This document shows, one piece after another, positions 18,681-32,600 of a DNA stretch of 64,000 nucleotides (position 1 is its first letter; each line of letters begins with the position of its first letter). The DNA lies in contig OY292275.1 of assembly GCA_958496175.1 (NCBI GenBank), forward strand, positions 434,001 to 498,000. The letters run 5' to 3'. Below the pieces are notes generated by a model. The model was given only the letters and a program-made list of their open reading frames with translations. It ran no database searches and had not been told where the DNA came from. This DNA is from Sisyra terminalis. Taxonomy: Eukaryota; Arthropoda; Insecta; Neuroptera; Sisyridae. Both the position numbers and the translations under genes were made by a program.

Positions 18681-21600
18681 TAGCCCATAAACGTTGTTTG
18701 TTTTGGGAAAAATTGGCACAGCGTGTACAGAAGGACATAAACTTTCGATTGGCAGCCTAAAAAAAATAATTTTTTTTTTGACGATATCCGTGAAAAATCA
18801 ATGATGGTTAACCCACGGTTTTTTTTGACGAAAAATCCGTTTGCCTCGAAATCGAAAAAGATTGTTATATTATCGTTCTATACATTGTTACGAATCCGAA
18901 ACTGCCTTTGGTTCGAAAATATCATCCCTTATATAACGATGGTACATTCAATTGTTGAATAAGCCTAGTTCGTCTCTCCCTCTTAGTGGGAAGAGTTCAT
19001 CCCTTAAACTGCCTGTTTAGCCCTTAAACGTTGTTTGTTTTGGGAAAAATTTGCACAGCGTGTACAGAAGGACATAAACTTTCGATTGGCAGCCTAAAAA
19101 AAAAAAATTTTTTTTTTGACGATATCCGTGAAAAATCAACGATGGTTAACCCACGGTTTTTTTTGACGAAAAATCCGTTTGCCTCGAAATCGAAAAAGAT
19201 TGTTATATTATCGTTCTATACATTGTTACGAATCCGAAACTGCCTTTGGTTCGAAAATATCATCCCTTATATAACGATGGTACATTCAATTGTTGAATAA
19301 GCCTAGTTCGTCTCTCCCTCTTAGTGGGAAGAGTTCATCCCTTAAACTGCCTGTTTAGCCCTTAAACGTTGTTTGTTTTGGGAAAAATTTGCACAGCGTG
19401 TACAGAAGGACATAAACTTTCGATTGGCAGCCTAAAAAAAAAAATTTTTTTTTTGACGATATCCGTGAAAAATCAACGATGGTTAACCCACGGTTTTTTT
19501 TGACGAAAAATCCGTTTGCCTCGAAATCGAAAAAGATTGTTATATTATCGTTCTATACATTGTTACGAATCCGAAACTGCCTTTGGTTCGAATATATCAT
19601 CCCTTATATAACGATGGTACATTCAATTGTTGAATAAGCCTAGTTCGTCTCTCCCTCTTAGTGGGAAGTGTTCATCCCTTAAACTGCCTGTTTAGCCCTT
19701 AAACGTTGTTTGTTTTGGGAAAAATTTGCACAGCGTGTACAGAAGGACATAAACTTTCGATTGGCAGCCTAAAAAAAAAAAATTTTTTTTTTGACGATAT
19801 CCGTGAAAAATCAACGATGGTTAACCCACGGTTTTTTTTGACGAAAAATCCGTTTGCCTCGAAATCGAAAAAGATTGTTATATTATCGTTCTATACATTG
19901 TTACGAATCCGAAACTGCCTTTGGTTCGAAAATATCATCCCTTATATAACGATGGTACATTCAATTGTTGAATAAGCCTAGTTCGTCTCTCCCTCTTAGT
20001 GGGAAGAGTTCATCCCTTAAACTGCCTGTTTAGCCCTTAAACGTTGTTTGTTTTGGGAAAAATTTGCACAGCGTGTACAGAAGGACATAAACTTTCGATT
20101 GGCAGCCTAAAAAAAAAAATTTTTTTTTTGACGATATCCGTGAAAAATCAACGATGGTTAACCCACGGTTTTTTTTGACGAAAAATCCGTTTGCCTCGAA
20201 ATCGAAAAAGATTGTTATATTATCGTTCTATACATTGTTACGAATCCGAAACTGCCTTTGGTTCGAATATATCATCCCTTATATAACGATGGTACATTCA
20301 ATTGTTGAATAAGCCTAGTTCGTCTCTCCCTCTTAGTGGGAAGAGTTCATCCCTTAAACTGCCTGTTTAGCCCTTAAACGTTGTTTGTTTTGGGAAAAAT
20401 TTGCACAGCGTGTACAGAAGGACATAAACTTTTGATTGGCAGCCTAAAAAAAAAATTTTTTTTTTGACGATATCCGTGAAAAATCAACGATGGTTAACCC
20501 ACGGTTTTTTTTGACGAAAAATCCGTTTGCCTCGAAATCGAAAAAGATTGTTATATTATCGTTCTATACATTGTTACGAATCCGAAACTGCCTTTGGTTC
20601 GAAAATATCATCCCTTATATAACGATGGTACATTCAATTGTTGAATAAGCCTAGTTCGTCTCTCCCTCTTAGTGGGAAGAGTTCATCCCTTAAACTGCCT
20701 GTTTAGCCCATAAACGTTGTTTGTTTTGGGAAAAATTGGCACAGCGTGTACAGAAGGACATAAACTTTCGATTGGCAGCCTAAAAAAAATAATTTTTTTT
20801 TTGACGATATCCGTGAAAAATCAATGATGGTTAACCCACGGTTTTTTTTGACGAAAAATCCGTTTGCCTCGAAATCGAAAAAGATTGTTATATTATCGTT
20901 CTATACATTGTTACGAATCCGAAACTGCCTTTGGTTCGAAAATATCATCCCTTATATAACGATGGTACATTCAATTGTTGAATAAGCCTAGTTCGTCTCT
21001 CCCTCTTAGTGGGAAGAGTTCATCCCTTAAACTGCCTGTTTAGCCCTTAAACGTTGTTTGTTTTGGGAAAAATTTGCACAGCGTGTACAGAAGGACATAA
21101 ACTTTCGATTGGCAGCCTAAAAAAAAAAATTTTTTTTTTGACGATATCCGTGAAAAATCAACGATGGTTAACCCACGGTTTTTTTTGACGAAAAATCCGT
21201 TTGCCTCGAAATCGAAAAAGATTGTTATATTATCGTTCTATACATTGTTACGAATCCGAAACTGCCTTTGGTTCGAATATATCATCCCTTATATAACGAT
21301 GGTACATTCAATTGTTGAATAAGCCTAGTTCGTCTCTCCCTCTTAGTGGGAAGTGTTCATCCCTTAAACTGCCTGTTTAGCCCTTAAACGTTGTTTGTTT
21401 TGGGAAAAATTTGCACAGCGTGTACAGAAGGACATAAACTTTCGATTGGCAGCCTAAAAAAAAATAATTTTTTTTTTGACGATATCCGTGAAAAATCAAC
21501 GATGGTTAACCCACGGTTTTTTTTGACGAAAAATCCGTTTGCCTCGAAATCGAAAAAGATTGTTATATTATCGTTCTATACATTGTTACGAATCCGAAAC

Positions 21601-23060
21601 TGCCTTTGGTTCGAAAATATCATCCCTTATATAACGATGGTACATTCAATTGTTGAATAAGCCTAGTTCGTCTCTCCCTCTTAGTGGGAAGAGTTCATCC
21701 CTTAAACTGCCTGTTTAGCCCTTAAACGTTGTTTGTTTTGGGAAAAATTTGCACAGCGTGTACAGAAGGACATAAACTTTCGATTGGCAGCCTAAAAAAA
21801 AAAATTTTTTTTTTGACGATATCCGTGAAAAATCAACGATGGTTAACCCACGGTTTTTTTTGACGAAAAATCCGTTTGCCTCGAAATCGAAAAAGATTGT
21901 TATATTATCGTTCTATACATTGTTACGAATCCGAAACTGCCTTTGGTTCGAATATATCATCCCTTATATAACGATGGTACATTCAATTGTTGAATAAGCC
22001 TAGTTCGTCTCTCCCTCTTAGTGGGAAGAGTTCATCCCTTAAACTGCCTGTTTAGCCCTTAAACGTTGTTTGTTTTGGGAAAAATTTGCACAGCGTGTAC
22101 AGAAGGACATAAACTTTTGATTGGCAGCCTAAAAAAAAAAATTTTTTTTTTGACGATATCCGTGAAAAATCAACGATGGTTAACCCACGGTTTTTTTTGA
22201 CGAAAAATCCGTTTGCCTCGAAATCGAAAAAGATTGTTATATTATCGTTCTATACATTGTTACGAATCCGAAACTGCCTTTGGTTCGAAAATATCATCCC
22301 TTATATAACGATGGTACATTCAATTGTTGAATAAGCCTAGTTCGTCTCTCCCTCTTAGTGGGAAGAGTTCATCCCTTAAACTGCCTGTTTAGCCCATAAA
22401 CGTTGTTTGTTTTGGGAAAAATTGGCACAGCGTGTACAGAAGGACATAAACTTTCGATTGGCAGCCTAAAAAAAATAATTTTTTTTTTGACGATATCCGT
22501 GAAAAATCAATGATGGTTAACCCACGGTTTTTTTTGACGAAAAATCCGTTTGCCTCGAAATCGAAAAAGATTGTTATATTATCGTTCTATACATTGTTAC
22601 GAATCCGAAACTGCCTTTGGTTCGAAAATATCATCCCTTATATAACGATGGTACATTCAATTGTTGAATAAGCCTAGTTCGTCTCTCCCTCTTAGTGGGA
22701 AGAGTTCATCCCTTAAACTGCCTGTTTAGCCCTTAAACGTTGTTTGTTTTGGGAAAAATTTGCACAGCGTGTACAGAAGGACATAAACTTTTGATTGGCA
22801 GCCTAAAAAAAATAATTTTTTTTTTGACGATATCCGTGAAAAATCAACGATGGTTAACCCAAGGTTTTTTTTGACGAAAAATCCGTTTGCCTCGAAATCG
22901 AAAAAGATTGTTATATTATCGTTCTATACATTGTTACGAATCCGAAACTGCCTTTGGTTCGAAAATATCATCCCTTATATAACGATGGTACATTCAATTG
23001 TTGAATAAGCCTAGTTCGTCTCTCCCTCTTAGTGGGAAGAGTTCATCCCTTAAACTGCCT
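18681..23060. repeat. higher-order repeat block, 6- then 5-monomer units
   Basis: A distinctive monomer (CCCATAAACG with TTGGCACAGC and AATGATGG) has its CCCATAAACG marker at about 18681, 20704 and 22390. The spacings are 2023 bp (6 monomers) and 1686 bp (5 monomers). A second marker, GGGAAGTGTTC in a type A background, recurs at 17306, 19668 and 21353, the last two 1685 bp apart. Together they show a repeated 5-monomer unit, one copy of which carries an extra monomer. Confidence 0.75.
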
Positions 23061-26000
23061 GTTTAGCCCTTAAACGTTGTTTGTTTTGGGAAAAATTTGC
23101 ACAGCGTGTACAGAAGGACATAAACTTTCGATTGGCAGCCTAAAAAAAAAAATTTTTTTTTTGACGATATCCGTGAAAAATCAACGATGGTTAACCCACG
23201 GTTTTTTTTGACGAAAAATCCGTTTGCCTCGAAATCGAAAAAGATTGTTATATTATCGTTCTATACATTGTTACGAATCCGAAACTGCCTTTGGTTCGAA
23301 AATATCATCCCTTATATAACGATGGTACATTCAATTGTTGAATAAGCCTAGTTCGTCTCTCCCTCTTAGTGGGAAGAGTTCATCCCTTAAACTGCCTGTT
23401 TAGCCCTTAAACGTTGTTTGTTTTGGGAAAAATTTGCACAGCGTGTACAGAAGGACAAAAACTTTTGATTGGCAGCCTAAAAAAAAAAATTTTTTTTTTG
23501 ACGATATCCGTGAAAAATCAACGATGGTTAACCCAAGGTTTTTTTTGACGAAAAATCCGTTTGCCTCGAAATCGAAAAAGATTGTTATATTATCGTTCTA
23601 TACATTGTTACGAATCCGAAACTGCCTTTGGTTCGAAAATATCATCCCTTATATAACGATGGTACATTCAATTGTTGAAGAAGCCAAGTTCGTCTCTCCC
23701 TCTTAGTGGGAAGTGTTCATCCCTTAAACTGCCTGTTTAGCCCTTAAACGTTGTTTGTTTGGGGAAAAATTTGCACAGCGTGTACAGAAGGACTTAAACT
23801 TTCGATTGGCAGCCTAAAAAAAAAAAATTTTATTTTGACGATTTCCGTGAAAACTCAACGATGGTTAACCCACGGTTTTTTTTGACGAAAAATCCGTTTG
23901 CCTCGAAATCGAAAAAGATTGTTATATTATCGTTCTATACATTGTTACGAATCCGAAACTGCCTTTGGTTCGAAAATATCATCCCTTATATAACGATGGT
24001 ACATTCAATTGTTGAATAAGCCTAGTTCGTCTCTCCCTCTTAGTGGGAAGAGTTCATCCCTTAAACTGCCTGTTTAGCCCTTAAACGTTGTTTGTTTTGG
24101 GAAAAATTTGCACAGCGTGTACAGAAGGACATAAACTTTTGATTGGCAGCCTAAAAAAAAAAATTTTTTTTTTGACGATATCCGTGAAAAATCAACGATG
24201 GTTAACCCACGGTTTTTTTTGACGAAAAATCCGTTTGCCTCGAAATCGAAAAAGATTGTTATATTATCGTTCTATACATTGTTACGAATCCGAAACTGCC
24301 TTTGGTTCGAAAATATCATCCCTTATATAACGATGGTACATTCAATTGTTGAAGAAGCCAAGTTCGTCTCTCCCTCTTAGTGGGAAGAGTTCATCCCTTA
24401 AACTGCCTGTTTAGCCCTTAAACGTTGTTTGTTTTGGGAAAAATTGGCACAGCGTGTACAGAAGGACATAAACTTTCGATTGGCAGCCTAAAAAAAATAA
24501 TTTTTTTTTTGACGATATCCGTGAAAAATCAATGATGGTTAACCCACGGTTTTTTTTGACGAAAAATCCGTTTGCCTCGAAATCGAAAAAGATTGTTATA
24601 TTATCGTTCTATAGATTGTTACGAATCCGAAACTGCCTTTGGTTCGAAAATATCATCCCTTATATAACGATGGTACATTCAATTGTTGAAGAAGCCAAGT
24701 TCGTCTCTCCCTCTTAGTGGGAAGTGTTCATCCCTTAAACTGCCTGTTTAGCCCTTAAACGTTGTTTGTTTGGGGAAAAATTTGCACAGCGTGTACAGAA
24801 GGACTTAAACTTTCGATTGGCAGCCTAAAAAAAAAAATTTTTTTTTTGACGATATCCGTGAAAAATCAATGATGGTTAACCCACGGTTTTTTTTGACGAA
24901 AAATCCGTTTGCCTCGAAATCGAAAAAGATTGTTATATTATCGTTCTATACATTGTTACGAATCCGAAACTGCCTTTGGTTCGAAAATATCATCCCTTAT
25001 ATAACGATGGTACGTTCAATTGTTGAATAAGCCTAGTTCGTCTCTCCCTCTTAGTGGGAAGAGTTCATCCCTTAAACTGCCTGTTTAGCCCTTAAACGTT
25101 GTTTGTTTTGGGAAAAATTTGCACAGCGTGTACAGAAGGACATAAACTTTTGATTGGCAGCCTAAAAAAAATAATTTTTTTTTTGACGATATCCGTGAAA
25201 AATCAACGATGGTTAACCCAAGGTTTTTTTTGACGAAAAATCCGTTTGCCTCGAAATCGAAAAAGATTGTTATATTATCGTTCTATACATTGTTACGAAT
25301 CCGAAACTGCCTTTGGTTCGAAAATATCATCCCTTATATAACGATGGTACATTCAATTGTTGAATAAGCCTAGTTCGTCTCTCCCTCTTAGTGGGAAGAG
25401 TTCATCCCTTAAACTGCCTGTTTAGCCCTTAAACGTTGTTTGTTTTGGGAAAAATTTGCACAGCGTGTACAGAAGGACATAAACTTTCGATTGGCAGCCT
25501 AAAAAAAAAAATTTTTTTTTTGACGATATCCGTGAAAAATCAACGATGGTTAACCCACGGTTTTTTTTGACGAAAAATCCGTTTGCCTCGAAATCGAAAA
25601 AGATTGTTATATTATCGTTCTATACATTGTTACGAATCCGAAACTGCCTTTGGTTCGAAAATATCATCCCTTATATAACGATGGTACATTCAATTGTTGA
25701 ATAAGCCTAGTTCGTCTCTCCCTCTTAGTGGGAAGAGTTCATCCCTTAAACTGCCTGTTTAGCCCTTAAACGTTGTTTGTTTTGGGAAAAATTTGCACAG
25801 CGTGTACAGAAGGACATAAACTTTTGATTGGCAGCCTAAAAAAAAAAATTTTTTTTTTGACGATATCCGTGAAAAATCAACGATGGTTAACCCAAGGTTT
25901 TTTTTGACGAAAAATCCGTTTGCCTCGAAATCGAAAAAGATTGTTATATTATCGTTCTATACATTGTTACGAATCCGAAACTGCCTTTGGTTCGAAAATA

Positions 26001-27199
26001 TCATCCCTTATATAACGATGGTACATTCAATTGTTGAATAAGCCTAGTTCGTCTCTCCCTCTTAGTGGGAAGAGTTCATCCCTTAAACTGCCTGTTTAGC
26101 CCTTAAACGTTGTTTGTTTTGGGAAAAATTTGCACAGCGTGTACAGAAGGACATACACTTTTGATTGGCAGCCTAAAAAAAAAAATTTTTTTTTTGACGA
26201 TATCCGTGAAAAATCAACGATGGTTAACCCAAGGTTTTTTTTGACGAAAAATCCGTTTGCCTCGAAATCGAAAAAGATTGTTATATTATCGTTCTATACA
26301 TTGTTACGAATCCGAAACTGCCTTTGGTTCGAAAATATCATCCCTTATATAACGATGGTACATTCAATTGTTGAATAAGCCTAGTTCGTCTCTCCCTCTT
26401 AGTGGGAAGAGTTCATCCCTTAAACTGCCTGTTTAGCCCTTAAACGTTGTTTGTTTTGGGAAAAATTTGCACAGCGTGTACAGAAGGACATAAACTTTCG
26501 ATTGGCAGTCTAAAAAAAAAAATTTTTTTTTTGACGATATCCGTGAAAAATCAACGATGGTTAACCCACGGTTTTTTTTGACGAAAAATCCGTTTGCCTC
26601 GAAATCGAAAAAGATTGTTATATTATCGTTCTATACATTGTTACGAATCCGAAACTGCCTTTGGTTCGAAAATATCATCCCTTATATAACGATGGTACAT
26701 TCAATTGTTGAATAAGCCTAGTTCGTCTCTCCCTCTTAGTGGGAAGAGTTCATCCCTTAAACTGCCTGTTTAGCCCTTAAACGTTGTTTGTTTTGGGGAA
26801 AAATTTGCACAGCGTGTACAGAAGGACATAAACTTTTGATTGGCAGCCTAAAAAAAAAAATTTTTTTTTTGACGATATCCGTGAAAAATCAACGATGGTT
26901 AACCCAAGGTTTTTTTTGACGAAAAATCCGTTTGCCTCGAAATCGAAAAAGATTGTTATATTATCGTTCTATACATTGTTACGAATCCGAAACTGCCTTT
27001 GGTTCGAAAATATCATCCCTTATATAACGATGGTACATTCAATTGTTGAATAAGCCTAGTTCGTCTCTCCCTCTTAGTGGGAAGAGTTCATCCCTTAAAC
27101 TGCCTGTTTAGCCCTTAAACGTTGTTTGTTTTGGGAAAAATTTGCACAGCGTGTACAGAAGGACATAAACTTTCGATTGGCAGCCTAAAAAAAAAAAAA

Positions 27200-30100
27200 T
27201 TTTTTTTGACGATATCCGTGAAAAATCAACGATGGTTAACCCACGGTTTTTTTTGACGAAAAATCCGTTTGCCTCGAAATCGAAAAAGATTGTTATATTA
27301 TCGTTCTATACATTGTTACGAATCCGAAACTGCCTTTGGTTCGAAAATATCATCCCTTATATAACGATGGTACATTCAATTGTTGAATAAGCCTAGTTCG
27401 TCTCTCCCTCTTAGTGGGAAGTGTTCATCCCTTAAACTGCCTGTTTAGCCCTTAAACGTTGTTTGTTTGGGGAAAAATTTGCACAGCGTGTACAGAAGGA
27501 CTTAAACTTTCGATTGGCAGCCTAAAAAAAAAAAAATTTATTTTGACGATTTCCGTGAAAACTCAACGATGGTTAACCCACGGTTTTTTTTGACGAAAAA
27601 TCCGTTTGCCTCGAAATCGAAAAAGATTGTTATATTATCGTTCTATACATTGTTACGAATCCGAAACTGCCTTTGGTTCGAAAATATCATCCCTTATATA
27701 ACGATGGTACATTCAATTGTTGAATAAGCCTAGTTCGTCTCTCCCTCTTAGTGGGAAGAGTTCATCCCTTAAACTGCCTGTTTAGCCCTTAAACGTTGTT
27801 TGTTTTGGGAAAAATTTGCACAGCGTGTACAGAAGGACATAAACTTTTGATTGGCAGCCTAAAAAAAAAAATTTTTTTTTTGACGATATCCGTGAAAAAT
27901 CAACGATGGTTAACCCAAGGTTTTTTTTGACGAAAAATCCGTTTGCCTCGAAATCGAAAAAGATTGTTATATTATCGTTCTATACATTGTTACGAATCCG
28001 AAACTGCCTTTGGTTCGAAAATATCATCCCTTATATAACGATGGTACATTCAATTGTTGAATAAGCCTAGTTCGTCTCTCCCTCTTAGTGGGAAGAGTTC
28101 ATCCCTTAAACTGCCTGTTTAGCCCTTAAACGTTGTTTGTTTTGGGAAAAATTTGCACAGCGTGTACAGAAGGACAAAAACTTTTGATTGGCAGCCTAAA
28201 AAAAAAAATTTTTTTTTTGACGATATCCGTGAAAAATCAACGATGGTTAACCCAAGGTTTTTTTTGACGAAAAATCCGTTTGCCTCGAAATCGAAAAAGA
28301 TTGTTATATTATCGTTCTATACATTGTTACGAATCCGAAACTGCCTTTGGTTCGAAAATATCATCCCTTATATAACGATGGTACATTCAATTGTTGAATA
28401 AGCCTAGTTCGTCTCTCCCTCTTAGTGGGAAGAGTTCATCCCTTAAACTGCCTGTTTAGCCCTTAAACGTTGTTTGTTTTGGGAAAAATTTGCACAGCGT
28501 GTACAGAAGGACATAAACTTTCGATTGGCAGCCTAAAAAAAAAAAAATTTTTTTTGACGATATCCGTGAAAAATCAACGATGGTTAACCCACGGTTTTTT
28601 TTGACGAAAAATCCGTTTGCCTCGAAATCGAAAAAGATTGTTATATTATCGTTCTATACATTGTTACGAATCCGAAACTGCCTTTGGTTCGAAAATATCA
28701 TCCCTTATATAACGATGGTACATTCAATTGTTGAATAAGCCTAGTTCGTCTCTCCCTCTTAGTGGGAAGTGTTCATCCCTTAAACTGCCTGTTTAGCCCT
28801 TAAACGTTGTTTGTTTGGGGAAAAATTTGCACAGCGTGTACAGAAGGACTTAAACTTTCGATTGGCAGCCTAAAAAAAAAAAAATTTATTTTGACGATTT
28901 CCGTGAAAACTCAACGATGGTTAACCCACGGTTTTTTTTGACGAAAAATCCGTTTGCCTCGAAATCGAAAAAGATTGTTATATTATCGTTCTATACATTG
29001 TTACGAATCCGAAACTGCCTTTGGTTCGAAAATATCATCCCTTATATAACGATGGTACATTCAATTGTTGAATAAGCCTAGTTCGTCTCTCCCTCTTAGT
29101 GGGAAGAGTTCATCCCTTAAACTGCCTGTTTAGCCCTTAAACGTTGTTTGTTTTGGGAAAAATTTGCACAGCGTGTACAGAAGGACATAAACTTTTGATT
29201 GGCAGCCTAAAAAAAAAAATTTTTTTTTTGACGATATCCGTGAAAAATCAACGATGGTTAACCCAAGGTTTTTTTTGACGAAAAATCCGTTTGCCTCGAA
29301 ATCGAAAAAGATTGTTATATTATCGTTCTATACATTGTTACGAATCCGAAACTGCCTTTGGTTCGAAAATATCATCCCTTATATAACGATGGTACATTCA
29401 ATTGTTGAATAAGCCTAGTTCGTCTCTCCCTCTTAGTGGGAAGAGTTCATCCCTTAAACTGCCTGTTTAGCCCTTAAACGTTGTTTGTTTTGGGAAAAAT
29501 TTGCACAGCGTGTACAGAAGGACAAAAACTTTTGATTGGCAGCCTAAAAAAAAAAATTTTTTTTTTGACGATATCCGTGAAAAATCAACGATGGTTAACC
29601 CAAGGTTTTTTTTGACGAAAAATCCGTTTGCCTCGAAATCGAAAAAGATTGTTATATTATCGTTCTATACATTGTTACGAATCCGAAACTGCCTTTGGTT
29701 CGAAAATATCATCCCTTATATAACGATGGTACATTCAATTGTTGAATAAGCCTAGTTCGTCTCTCCCTCTTAGTGGGAAGAGTTCATCCCTTAAACTGCC
29801 TGTTTAGCCCTTAAACGTTGTTTGTTTTGGGAAAAATTTGCACAGCGTGTACAGAAGGACATAAACTTTCGATTGGCAGCCTAAAAAAAAAAAAATTTTT
29901 TTTGACGATATCCGTGAAAAATCAACGATGGTTAACCCACGGTTTTTTTTGACGAAAAATCCGTTTGCCTCGAAATCGAAAAAGATTGTTATATTATCGT
30001 TCTATACATTGTTACGAATCCGAAACTGCCTTTGGTTCGAAAATATCATCCCTTATATAACGATGGTACATTCAATTGTTGAATAAGCCTAGTTCGTCTC

Positions 30101-32600
30101 TCCCTCTTAGTGGGAAGAGTTCATCCCTTAAACTGCCTGTTTAGCCCTTAAACGTTGTTTGTTTTGGGAAAAATTGGCACAGCGTGTACAGAAGGACATA
30201 AACTTTCGATTGGCAGCCTAAAAAAAATAATTTTTTTTTTGACGATATCCGTGAAAAATCAATGATGGTTAACCCACGGTTTTTTTTGACGAAAAATCCG
30301 TTTGCCTCGAAATCGAAAAAGATTGTTATATTATCGTTCTATACATTGTTACGAATCCGAAACTGCCTTTGGTTCGAAAATATCATCCCTTATATAACGA
30401 TGGTACATTCAATTGTTGAAGAAGCCAAGTTCGTCTCTCCCTCTTAGTGGGAAGTGTTCATCCCTTAAACTGCCTGTTTAGCCCTTAAACGTTGTTTGTT
30501 TGGGGAAAAATTTGCACAGCGTGTACAGAAGGACTTAAACTTTCGATTGGCAGCCTAAAAAAAAAAAATTTTATTTTGACGATTTCCGTGAAAACTCAAC
30601 GATGGTTAACCCACGGTTTTTTTTGACGAAAAATCCGTTTGCCTCGAAATCGAAAAAGATTGTTATATTATCGTTCTATACATTGTTACGAATCCGAAAC
30701 TGCCTTTGGTTCGAAAATATCATCCCTTATATAACGATGGTACATTCAATTGTTGAATAAGCCTAGTTCGTCTCTCCCTCTTAGTGGGAAGAGTTCATCC
30801 CTTAAACTGCCTGTTTAGCCCTTAAACGTTGTTTGTTTTGGGAAAAATTTGCACAGCGTGTACAGAAGGACATAAACTTTTGATTGGCAGCCTAAAAAAA
30901 AAAATTTTTTTTTTGACGATATCCGTGAAAAATCAACGATGGTTAACCCAAGGTTTTTTTTGACGAAAAATCCGTTTGCCTCGAAATCGAAAAAGATTGT
31001 TATATTATCGTTCTATACATTGTTACGAATCCGAAACTGCCTTTGGTTCGAAAATATCATCCCTTATATAACGATGGTACATTCAATTGTTGAATAAGCC
31101 TAGTTCGTCTCTCCCTCTTAGTGGGAAGAGTTCATCCCTTAAACTGCCTGTTTAGCCCTTAAACGTTGTTTGTTTTGGGAAAAATTTGCACAGCGTGTAC
31201 AGAAGGACAAAAACTTTTGATTGGCAGCCTAAAAAAAAAAATTTTTTTTTTGACGATATCCGTGAAAAATCAACGATGGTTAACCCAAGGTTTTTTTTGA
31301 CGAAAAATCCGTTTGCCTCGAAATCGAAAAAGATTGTTATATTATCGTTCTATACATTGTTACGAATCCGAAACTGCCTTTGGTTCGAAAATATCATCCC
31401 TTATATAACGATGGTACATTCAATTGTTGAATAAGCCTAGTTCGTCTCTCCCTCTTAGTGGGAAGAGTTCATCCCTTAAACTGCCTGTTTAGCCCTTAAA
31501 CGTTGTTTGTTTTGGGAAAAATTTGCACAGCGTGTACAGAAGGACATAAACTTTCGATTGGCAGCCTAAAAAAAAAAAAATTTTTTTTGACGATATCCGT
31601 GAAAAATCAACGATGGTTAACCCACGGTTTTTTTTGACGAAAAATCCGTTTGCCTCGAAATCGAAAAAGATTGTTATATTATCGTTCTATACATTGTTAC
31701 GAATCCGAAACTGCCTTTGGTTCGAAAATATCATCCCTTATATAACGATGGTACATTCAATTGTTGAATAAGCCTAGTTCGTCTCTCCCTCTTAGTGGGA
31801 AGAGTTCATCCCTTAAACTGCCTGTTTAGCCCTTAAACGTTGTTTGTTTTGGGAAAAATTGGCACAGCGTGTACAGAAGGACATAAACTTTCGATTGGCA
31901 GCCTAAAAAAAATAATTTTTTTTTTGACGATATCCGTGAAAAATCAATGATGGTTAACCCACGGTTTTTTTTGACGAAAAATCCGTTTGCCTCGAAATCG
32001 AAAAAGATTGTTATATTATCGTTCTATACATTGTTACGAATCCGAAACTGCCTTTGGTTCGAAAATATCATCCCTTATATAACGATGGTACATTCAATTG
32101 TTGAAGAAGCCAAGTTCGTCTCTCCCTCTTAGTGGGAAGAGTTCATCCCTTAAACTGCCTGTTTAGCCCTTAAACGTTGTTTGTTTTGGGAAAAATTGGC
32201 ACAGCGTGTACAGAAGGACATAAACTTTCGATTGGCAGCCTAAAAAAAATAATTTTTTTTTTGACGATATCCGTGAAAAATCAATGATGGTTAACCCACG
32301 GTTTTTTTTGACGAAAAATCCGTTTGCCTCGAAATCGAAAAAGATTGTTATATTATCGTTCTATACATTGTTACGAATCCGAAACTGCCTTTGGTTCGAA
32401 AATATCATCCCTTATATAACGATGGTACATTCAATTGTTGAAGAAGCCAAGTTCGTCTCTCCCTCTTAGTGGGAAGTGTTCATCCCTTAAACTGCCTGTT
32501 TAGCCCTTAAACGTTGTTTGTTTGGGGAAAAATTTGCACAGCGTGTACAGAAGGACTTAAACTTTCGATTGGCAGCCTAAAAAAAAAAAATTTTATTTTG
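27200..32600. repeat. higher-order repeat block, 4-, 5- and 6-monomer units
   Basis: Monomers with TTTATTTTGACGATTTCCG occur at about 27538, 28886, 30571 and 32592, spaced 1348, 1685 and 2021 bp (4, 5 and 6 monomers). The marker GGACAAAAACTTTTG occurs at about 28172, 29520, 31205 and 32890 (1348, 1685 and 1685 bp). The longer units differ by insertion of one or two monomers of the type with AAAAAAATAATTTT and AATGATGG. Confidence 0.75.
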
